Source: Ficedula albicollis (lineage: Eukaryota > Chordata > Aves > Passeriformes > Muscicapidae). Taken from it: a stretch of DNA of 64,000 nt. The stretch is taken from NCBI RefSeq assembly GCF_000247815.1, contig NC_021684.1:6335814-6399813 (forward strand). The letters are read 5' to 3'. The stretch's first letter is position 1. Every line of letters begins with the position of its first letter. Both the position numbers and the translations under genes were made by a program. The notes under the pieces were generated by a model. That model did not search any database and was not told the DNA's origin. It worked only from the letters and a program-made list of their open reading frames with translations. This document shows, one piece after another, positions 55,653 through 64,000 of the stretch.

Positions 55653-58432
55653 TGGCACAGGGCTGTGTCCAAGCAGGAGCTGCAGACAAGTCACACTCCT
55701 GCTGTTAACAGCCCAGGAGGATGGAAAGAGTTCAAAATAATCAGTCTGCACTCAAGTGCAAGTTATTCTTGGGTACCAGATTCCCATTGCTTCAGTTCTG
55801 CATTTCCAAACTGCATCCCAGGCTCAGAACTTGGTGAAGCTCAGTTCCACTCAGGATGCACAGTTCTTTTTCTGAATCTTAGAGAGGATAAAGCACTAGG
55901 GAAAAAAATTGAAATGTATCCACACAGCTACTAATCCATGGATTTCTCAGCTGGTCAGTGTAAAACTTGCACAGCCACAGTTTCTAGGAAACACATCTGA
56001 ACTTAAAGCAGCAAGATCTTAACACAAAACAAAGTGCAAACTACATGCAAGATCCACTCGCAAAACTAATCTGTGCTAGAAATATTTGCCAATGCTGTAC
56101 TTGTCATGAAGTTGTGTAGACACATTTGTTTTAAATACATCAGCAGGAAAAAGGCATAGGAACACATTCTGCAGTGGGGAAGGAATGGGATCATTTGCCC
56201 AGGCAGTACTTGTTTTGTTCACTCATAAATATTCTCAAGGCAAAATTATTATTTTTTTTCCCCTACTGGAGAGGTAGAAGGAGCTGCTCAAGCATAGTGT
56301 AATTGAGCTGACCAAGAAATCAGATCTGCTCCAAGCGAGTCCCACGGAGCAGGTTCTCAGAAGAGCGGGAAGCTCCCACATTTGAACTTTTAGAAACCTT
56401 CCTGTCTTTAGCAGTAGGGATACACCAACCAGCACACAGGCCATGAGGTCGTCCCTCAAGAGCTGGTCCCCTGGGTCCCTGCAGCATTTATCCCAACACA
56501 CAGCCCCCATCCCTGACACCTGAAGCCCTTCCATAGCTTACAAAGCAGAGATGTCTCCAAGCACCTTGGTCCTGCCCCAGGTGTAGGCAGAGTGTGGCAG
56601 GGGGGTGACTGTGCTTTGGGAAGAGCATGGCAACACCAGGCTGGCACTGACCCAGCTGCCAGGTCACCAGGGCAGACCTCTGCCCACGCCAGCCCTGAGG
56701 ACTCCTTTCCCCACCAACTACTTCTGCAATGCTTGGGCTCATCACTATTTATCCTAAGCCCCAGCCATTTCTGGGAATCCAGAGAAGGCATGGAAGATTC
56801 CTTCAAATATCACGTTCATCAGCACTGGCTTGGCAACAGCTTCTCTTCGACTCCCTGCCTGGCACAAGCCTCCTTTTATCTGTGCTGGCCTGGCAAACAG
56901 GGCACTGCTGGCTCTTCCAGGCTGGCCTTTGCCTCCACCACCGACCTCTGTTTATGTTACTTTCCCAACACACTCGCAAATATGATAAAGGTTAATCTGG
57001 TACAGAAGGTAAATAGGGTTACACAAAGCTGGATTTAGCAATTTAGCTTTATTGGCCACTAAGGCAGGCAATTCTTCGATGCAGGTAATGAGGAGATAGT
57101 CAAGCCAGATAAAGGATCTGTGCAATATAAACATCCTCCCAAAAGCCTGCTCCCCGCTTGCATAAGCACTGTAATCATGAAAGCAATTCTTAATGGAGCC
57201 ACTTGGCAGAGGCCCTGGCACAGCAAGCTGTGAGCCTCTCCCAGCTGATGGACCAGCTCCAAGAGCCTGTTACTACAGCCTGCAGTGGGCAGGAGGAGGG
57301 GACACAAAGCTGGCTCCAGGCTGTAGCCAGTGGCACTGGGGCAGGGCCAGGTCTCCTCTAACTCACCTGTGTGGTTTGGAGCAGGCCAGTTATCCCCCTG
57401 TGCTCTGCATCTGCCAATGGAAATGGATGATTTCCTCTTTGTGCCCCATCTTTCATAGGTAAACACTTACAATGAAGGCTGTTTCTTACACACAGATAAG
57501 GGCTTCTGGCTGGAACTGTTCTTGTCACTCAGAAATCTGCGGTATTATTTCTGCGAATAGGTGACTAATTTTTCCTGACCTTTTGATATCTGTCCCTTAC
57601 CTTAGAGAAGGAAAACCAAAACAAACCAAGATCCATGTTTCCTGGCATCATGCCCTGTCAACCTCTCTGTACCAAAACCTAGGACAACCCACAAAACTGA
57701 ACAGGAAACCTTTTGCACCTCACATCTTGTGCTCTTTGGCTTTGTTTTCTCCTTGGCTATCACATTTAGGATGTCCAAAGGAGCACAGAAGTGCCAGAGC
57801 TGCTTTTTCTCTCAGCAGAGATCACCAGTGTCTCACCCTTGGCCCCTGCATGGCTTCCCAGGAGGTGATGGCTTGGACACTTGCTCAGGGTTCCACCGCA
57901 CTTGGTGGGCTCAGTCTGATAAAGCTGCTCAGCTCTGCCTTCCTGGCAATGCCACAAGAAACACACTCCAGGCAAAGGGAAGATTCAGGAGAGTCTCTGT
58001 CCCTACATTTTCCACGGAAAGTAAAAAAGAAAGTGAAGCTTACTTCACCCCAAAAGTCCCTAACTTCAGGACAGGTACAACAGTCAGTGGTTTTGTTACC
58101 CAGGCAAAAGGGTTCCCACAACAAGCAGGGCACATTTCCCAGCTGCAGGACTGAATCAGAGCCCAGGCATTCACTTGGATATCCATAATGCTCATTTGCA
58201 GTGCCATACATTAAAGATTTCTCCTTGCCTGAACTCATTTGGCTTTCAGCACAGATCCTCATCAGATTGATGTAGGAATTTTCCCTATCCTACACACTCT
58301 AAATAATAGTTGACCAGTTACCATATTAGCAGTAACTATTGGAAAGTATTAGTCTAGAACCAGTGAGTTTTAGTCTAATAGACTAGATAGGCTCAAAGGT
58401 TTAGCCTAATAGAGTTCACTTTCTAGTCTTCA
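55653..58432. other. Non-coding, with one candidate conserved element
   Basis: No gene recognised. The 201-aa plus-strand frame at 57583-58188 has no domain or repeat similarity and is compatible with chance. An enhancer-like patch lies at 57000-57200. Confidence 0.5.
57000..57200. promoter_or_regulatory. Candidate conserved non-coding element
   Basis: Contains ggatttagcaatttagcttt, gcaggtaatgaggagatag, gccagataaaggatctg (GATA-type) and caatataaacatcc (forkhead-type), with a CpG in attcttcgatgc. Suggestive composition only. Confidence 0.22.
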
Positions 58433-58568
58433 GCTTGCCACTGGCACACTTCAGCTGAGTAACCATCCTTCGTAATTCTTTTCTGCCCTCTGTGAAACAG
58501 GCTTGCCACTGGCACACTTCAGCTGAGTAACCGTCCTTCGTAATCCTTTTCTGCCCTCTGTGAAACAC
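58433..58568. repeat. 68-bp tandem duplication
   Basis: Units at 58433-58500 and 58501-58568 begin gcttgccactggcacacttc and differ at two internal sites (accatcc/accgtcc, taattctt/taatcctt). Confidence 0.95.
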
Positions 58569-61500
58569 AGATGTACTTCTGCAAAGTGCTCCAGGACCTA
58601 TGAACAGAAAGTGCTGCATAACAATTTGGGGTTATTAGGCAGAACAGGACCCACAGTGGCCTACATAGCTGACCATTCACCAGCTGTGTCAGAGAGGTCA
58701 CTAGTGATATAGTGACCAACCAGGAATTATCTCCAGCTGGCAAGCAGAATACATTTAAACTCACTATGCTTCTGCACTTCTAGGGTTTTTTCAATAGTCA
58801 GGTTAACACTGACCTTTTGCAGAAGTATAAAACATATCTGTAAGGATTATGGGCCTTTTCTCAAGCTTTCTGAAGGTAATACAGCTGTTTGCATCAACAT
58901 TAATAAACTATCCAGCAAGAATAGCTGAATCCAGCAGCCCCACTGGCACAATAAAGACAACTGTCTGCCAGTATAGGATTGGGACGATAGGAAGGCCGCA
59001 ATTTTATTTTCCATTTCTGCCAAAACACCTCACTATCTCCATTAGCATCCATGTCCAAGCTAAGACACCAGGAAGGCAGTTGTTTCAATTTACATTATAC
59101 AAGGATTTACTAGATGAGGTGATCACACAGGTATCCTCATGGCACAAAACCTACTCAAATGTCCTTGTTTTTCTCATTATGTTTTGCAACCCAACTTCAA
59201 ATGACCCCATGTCACAGGTTGTGAACAAGCAGTTATTTCTTCACTGAAGATAAGAGAAAGGCTGCCAGGCTGCCAGCACCTTGGGCTTTGTTTTGGGTCT
59301 TGTTTGTTTTATTTTGGAACCACCCATTTGGCTTCAGTATCTTGATACACATTAAAGAGGAGTCACTAAAGACGGGCAATTTTGGATTTGGGTTTTGAGA
59401 CAAATCTATACTTAATCAGCATCTTAAAATACAGCTAACCTGCTTTTCTTCCTATCCCTTATACCTGGAAATTCTCTGACAAACTATGAGCTTCCCTTGC
59501 CCAATGCTCAACTTCAAGTCTTATTACCCACCATCTTTGACTACAGAAAACAACCCTCTCTGAAGTTCACTCATTTTACAACTTCAGGACAAGAGCTAGT
59601 TTAAACTGACTAATCTCCACTGGCATTTAGGAAGCAATGTTAATTTCTGGGTTTAATCTTTTTTTGAATCAAATTGTATGTTTCTCTAGGTGGTATATAA
59701 TAATACATGACAAGAAAAACCCTACCATGTGTTACTAAGTAAGTGAGCAAAGGAGCAGCATTGGCATTCTTCTGAGAGATCTAATAACAAGTGTTCTGCT
59801 GATAATAAAGGCTAACTTAAGCCACCACAACTAATTCAGAGTGCAGGCTTGACACTTGTTTATCTGAACAAACAATTATGAAATGTTCTTTTGTCCCTGT
59901 GAGTGCTGTGTAGGCAAGCGTCATGAATTTCTGGGTTACTTTAAAGGGCCACTGCTTAGGTACTTATTCACTGCTCAGGAAACAAGAGAAGCCTTGGGCA
60001 GACTGATCAGGCTTAAGGACCACATTTTCCTCCTGGCTCCTTTCACAGGACCAACTCCAATCAGACCCAATTAGAGGTTTGGGGTGTGATTTCCCAGAAG
60101 TGGCAGGGTGTAGCAAGTAAATAATGTTTTCCCGAGGCATTTAGGTCCCTAACGGCAAATTGTGATCAGGCACACAGAAACCCTGAGTGGATTTTAACAA
60201 CAAACTTGGGAGTCTAAACAATTAAACACTTTGGTAATTTTTATGTGTATTTCTGAACTGGGACTTTACAACAATCTGTAGATTTTGCCATTTAGAAATT
60301 ATTGGTAACAGCAGACTACCATGTTACACTCTAGACCAGCTGCACACAGATACAATGGTCCCCTCAGCATCTTGCCTGGTGCAGGTGACTGCATCCCCTT
60401 TTCTTGGAAGGGGAAACAACCTGCTTGCATGACCCATCCCAGGCATCAAGCTGACCTGTATGACTGCAGTCAGGGAGCCAAGGGCAAAGGCCCAACACAT
60501 TTCCCTGCTGTGTCAGGCTGAAGGTTCCCTACTGCCTGACTGCATGGCCCAGGCTGGTTCTGCTCACAGTCTCTGCTGAGCTTCTCAGAAGGTGCAAGTT
60601 GCCAGGGTAATGCCTTAACAGGGACAAGGAAAGAAAAATCCAAAGCCAGCACAAAATATCTTGTCAGTCTTTCTGAGAAGCGAGAGCAGAGAAGCCATGG
60701 TGTTACATCCTTCTTTCTGTGGTTGTGAGAATGCCATTACTTACACCCCACATCTCCTTCAGTGCCCTCCCATAGAGATCTCTCCTTCAGCCACTGGTGA
60801 AATTTGTTTTCTAAATCAGAAATTGTATATTTAAGTCAACAGAGCTGGTCAAATACAGAGGTGACTTACAAACCCCCTGCAATACCTGTGCACGGAAAAA
60901 CCTTATCTGACTGTTCCCGTGCTGCTAAGTCACATCTTTGCTCCCAAACAAAACACTCCTGGCTGACATTGTGCACTTCACCTTTTTCTGACACAAAAAG
61001 AGGAGAGAGACCTGCTAATGAGGAGATTCAAGAGCACAGGCTTTGCCAGAAAACAAGACTGATTAAAGCTCCCAGAGCAGGACCCAGCACCAGGACAACA
61101 AACTATCACAGACTGTTTCAACCATGACCTCTAAAACTGCTAATTGCCAGCAGATGAGAAGAATATCAAGGGCTTACCAAGGATTCCAAAAACAATTTGA
61201 CAAACTCACAGGAAAGCCTATTGGAAGCTTTTAAGCACAGGACACATCTCCACTGTAGAGCACATCCCAGAAGGAAGTATCACCAATACCCTTGGTTTAT
61301 GTTCTGTGGTCACTGTCAAGAGACAGTACCCAGCCAATGTATCTGTGCCAGCTTAGCATGCCCACAAATAAATTTCTTGCTACCATCAACCACACATGAA
61401 ATGCATTTTTTTAATGTTTATGACAGTTCAGAGCAACTTTATACCTTCTTACACATTTTTTTGGTGTGTCTGTTTTGCATGATGGGAAAAATTAACCACA

Positions 61501-64000
61501 CAAGGTCACATTAAGCTAAGTTTAAGGGCACTCTCCACATCAAACCAAAAACTCTAAGGAGATACATCTCAAGGCAGGCAATCTATTGTAGCTGTGCTTA
61601 TCATTAGCAAAGTGGAAGGTGATGAAGAAATGCCCTCCACTTCAGATACATATCTCACCATAAATAGACTGCCTAATTAAACCACTTGTTTTTAAAGAGG
61701 AACTAGAGAGATTTGGCTTGTTCATAACAACAAACCAGCCACAATTAAAGTTCTGAGAATCAATACTGAAAAGGACAACCTGCCAGCGTTTCCCACCAAG
61801 CTCAGCCCCTCGTACAGCAGGTGGCCACAGCAGTGGCTGCTTTAGCACTGCTGGTGGTTGCAGCCACCACTGAGACCTCACCCAGGGCCAGTGGACTTAG
61901 CCAGGCAACGTCCCTGTCTTTAATCCGGAACAGTGCAGCTGCATAATCATGGTGATCCATTAAAATAATAAACTCCACATAATAAAAATGTTAAGCGCTC
62001 ATTATAAGCTGGAGGAAGTACAATAGCTTCTCTCCCTGTTAAATTACATCCTGATAACGATTTATGTCACGTACAACATTTTCAGGAGCACAACACTATT
62101 CAAGGTGACTGTCCTGCAGGTTTTTGATCCCCATAATCTTATTTTTGAGCAGGCAGTGCTGTTACAGATTGAGAAACAAGCAATAAGGCCTTATCACATA
62201 AATTAGCTCTCTTCAAGGCAGCACTAGTGTTGATAAGATGTCTCGTGATAGAGTGTCATGCAGAGGGACAAGAAAAGCAAGTGACGACGTGGAACCCTGA
62301 GTGTAAGAAGGAGCAGGGCCCAGCTCCAAGAGTTGCCCTGAACCTGTGAACTGCTAGAAAAGGCTCTACCTAAGGAAACCAGATAACTCACATGAGCCAC
62401 TGGGACATGAAAGCACCATGCAGACTGGCAATTTCATGTTTTCAGGTGAGGACCTCTTCCAGCAGGGAGATAAAGTAGGCACCATAAGGAAGAACAGAGG
62501 GCAAACACAACGCATTTGCAGATAAAGCTTCTAATTGCAACAGGAACCCCCACACAGCAACCCAAAACCCTACAGCTGTACTGCTCCACCAAGCTTCTTG
62601 TGCTTTCTTTCACATCTGCAGCCCAGCCTAGTTCTGCTGAGACCATGAAGTCAAAGTTCAGCTTCACATTTCCCTTCCCTGGCTGCTTTCTGATGGCTGA
62701 GGCTTATTAGGCAAATGAGCATGTGGCATCTCCACAGCTGGCTGGGCCCCAAAATTGCAAGGTAGAGGCACTGAGAAACCAACAGGACCTCACAGGCTAT
62801 TAACCAAAATTTCTTGTACTCGAGTGCACCGACATCTTATCTTGTAAGGGAGAGCTGAAGATCCACAGAAATACATTGAGGGTGCGCAGAAATAGCCTTG
62901 TCATCACACCCACCCTCATGAATCTCATTTCATACCAGGGAGCCAGAACCCATGGTGTGGGGGTTTTTGGTAGCCCAGGCCATGATGGGCACACACACTC
63001 AGCCTCACTGCCCACATGGCTGGGAGGCTGCTTCTGCTTCTCTGAGCTGGACCCTGTGGTCACCTTCTCTTCTCCTTCTAAGCTTTATCTCATCTCTCTC
63101 TGCCCCATGTTCCTGGCAGTGCCATGCTATGAACAGGATGAGCCATATCTTTTGCAACAGGACTGGCTCACCCTCCTCCTGGGGTCATTGGTCACTTCAC
63201 TCATTGTATTATTAACATGACACATTTTTTTTCACCCTACTGCTGTTTATTGCTGGGAATTGGTTTGATCAGAACCAGTGAATCATGAACCCAGCAATAA
63301 AAAATAAGTCACGAAGCCAAGAGGCTCAAATCTCACTGCACATGTAGCTTTCCTGTGAAGGGAGACGTGAGTTTTAACCTCCCCTTGAAATGAAATTGCT
63401 ACTAACAGACCATGCTGAAGGGCAGTGGGATCAGCAAAATACACCTGGAAGTCCAAGGTACAGAGGTCTACAGCACTGCAACCTACCCCAGCTAAAAATG
63501 TTGTAAGCAAGCTGTTAGAGGTGGAAATGGGAGGAATAGCCATTTTTTACCTGCATTTCAAAATTGAATCAATATTTGATCCTTCACCTCCGCTCAAAAG
63601 ATTAAGTACAACATTCAGAAAGGACACACACTTCACACCACCTTTGGAGGGGAAAAAGCCAAACCACAAACAAAACAAGAAACTAGCAAGAACACCAAGC
63701 AAAGCAGCAGTAAATCTGGTAACAAACCCACCTCCCTCCTGCACCCCAGCCCAATAAAATATTTTGGTGCTACATCCCCCCTCCCATATTCTTTTTAATT
63801 TCTGAGTGTTTTCACAGTTTCTGTTTACCTAGGACCAGAGCTGGCTGCTGTACCACACTGAAAGGCATCCTTGCAACATGCCTGAGAAGCTTTGTCTTTG
63901 GCATGATATAGCTGACATTAGATTCACTGCAGCTGCAGCAGCACTGAGTATAAATGTGCTTCTTGGTGGCTGCAGACTCTGCCCAGATCCCTTCAGACAG
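58569..64000. other. Non-coding sequence to window end
   Basis: No gene, LINE or LTR recognised. The best enhancer-like patch of the window is at 61890-62300. A TATAAAT at 63949 near the end has no supporting promoter context. Confidence 0.5.
61890..62300. promoter_or_regulatory. Candidate conserved non-coding element (strongest by eye)
   Basis: Over about 400 bases there are many retained CpGs (ggcaacgtcc, atccggaac, taagcgctc, gataacgattt, gtcacgtac, tctcgtgat, gtgacgacgtgg) with homeodomain-like cores (ccattaaaataataaac, gctcattataagc) and an E-box-like tcacgtac. There is little low-complexity sequence. The pattern is typical of deeply conserved vertebrate enhancers near developmental genes, but this is inference. 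Confidence 0.35.

Noticed and set aside
55328..55934. Proline-rich frames resembling a proline-rich protein
   Set aside because: The proline block is the 35-base C run; the flanking peptide is duplicated because the DNA flank is duplicated.
57583..58188. 201-aa plus-strand open frame
   Set aside because: Longest ordinary frame, but no recognisable domain, a competing 141-aa frame in another phase, and a length reachable by chance in 64 kb.
63949..63955. TATAAAT near the window end as a possible gene promoter
   Set aside because: An isolated motif without CpG island or visible first exon; common by chance.

Overview
This window looks like intergenic or deep-intronic DNA from a bird, most likely a songbird (passerine). 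The evidence is its repeat content. At least seven 5'-truncated CR1 LINE fragments occur on both strands, recognised by the avian CR1 3'-end signature (a form of aatcatagaatgg followed by ggttggaaggg...tccaaccc) and by remnants of the ORF2 C-terminus. There are also two solo LTRs of avian endogenous-retrovirus type; the first resembles the TguLTR5-like LTRs of passerines. Family names come from memory of consensus features, not from a search.

I found no supportable protein-coding gene, rRNA or tRNA, and no CpG-island promoter. The open reading frames are short, lack recognisable domains, or are homopolymer artefacts (poly-Pro/poly-Gly) or CR1 remnants. Unspliced exons of a large gene cannot be excluded by eye, but no frame reads like a known exon.

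Layout: 1-690 CR1 (-); 3455-3650 CR1 (+); 4559 to about 5556 solo LTR with an internal 350-bp tandem duplication; 11515-11709, 13846-14279 and 21640-22601 giant pure poly-C runs of 195, 434 and 962 bases; 15456-15747 a 146-bp tandem duplication; about 16985-17521 a second solo LTR; 24019-24167 an almost G-free A/C tract; 27615-28758 three tandem duplications in 1.1 kb, followed by CR1 (-) at 28829; further CR1 (-) pieces at 29825, 32988 and 34688; 38608-38741 a 67-bp duplication; 42019-42418 a nested duplication array followed by a longer CR1 (-) to about 43118; 44458-44481 a G-quadruplex motif; about 46795-47030 CR1 (+); 55573-55652 a 35-base poly-C run between 25-bp direct repeats; 58433-58568 a 68-bp duplication. 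The rest is single-copy-looking sequence, with several CpG-retaining or homeodomain-motif-rich patches that are candidates for conserved non-coding elements.

Two patterns stand out. First, three of the four poly-C runs sit exactly between two copies of the same 18-25 bp sequence, which fits mis-filled assembly gaps (or poly-G read artefacts) far better than real DNA. Second, there are at least eight tandem duplications of 60-350 bp with mostly 0-4 differences per pair, which are either recent duplications or false (haplotypic or contig-overlap) duplications. I see no credible novel gene system here.
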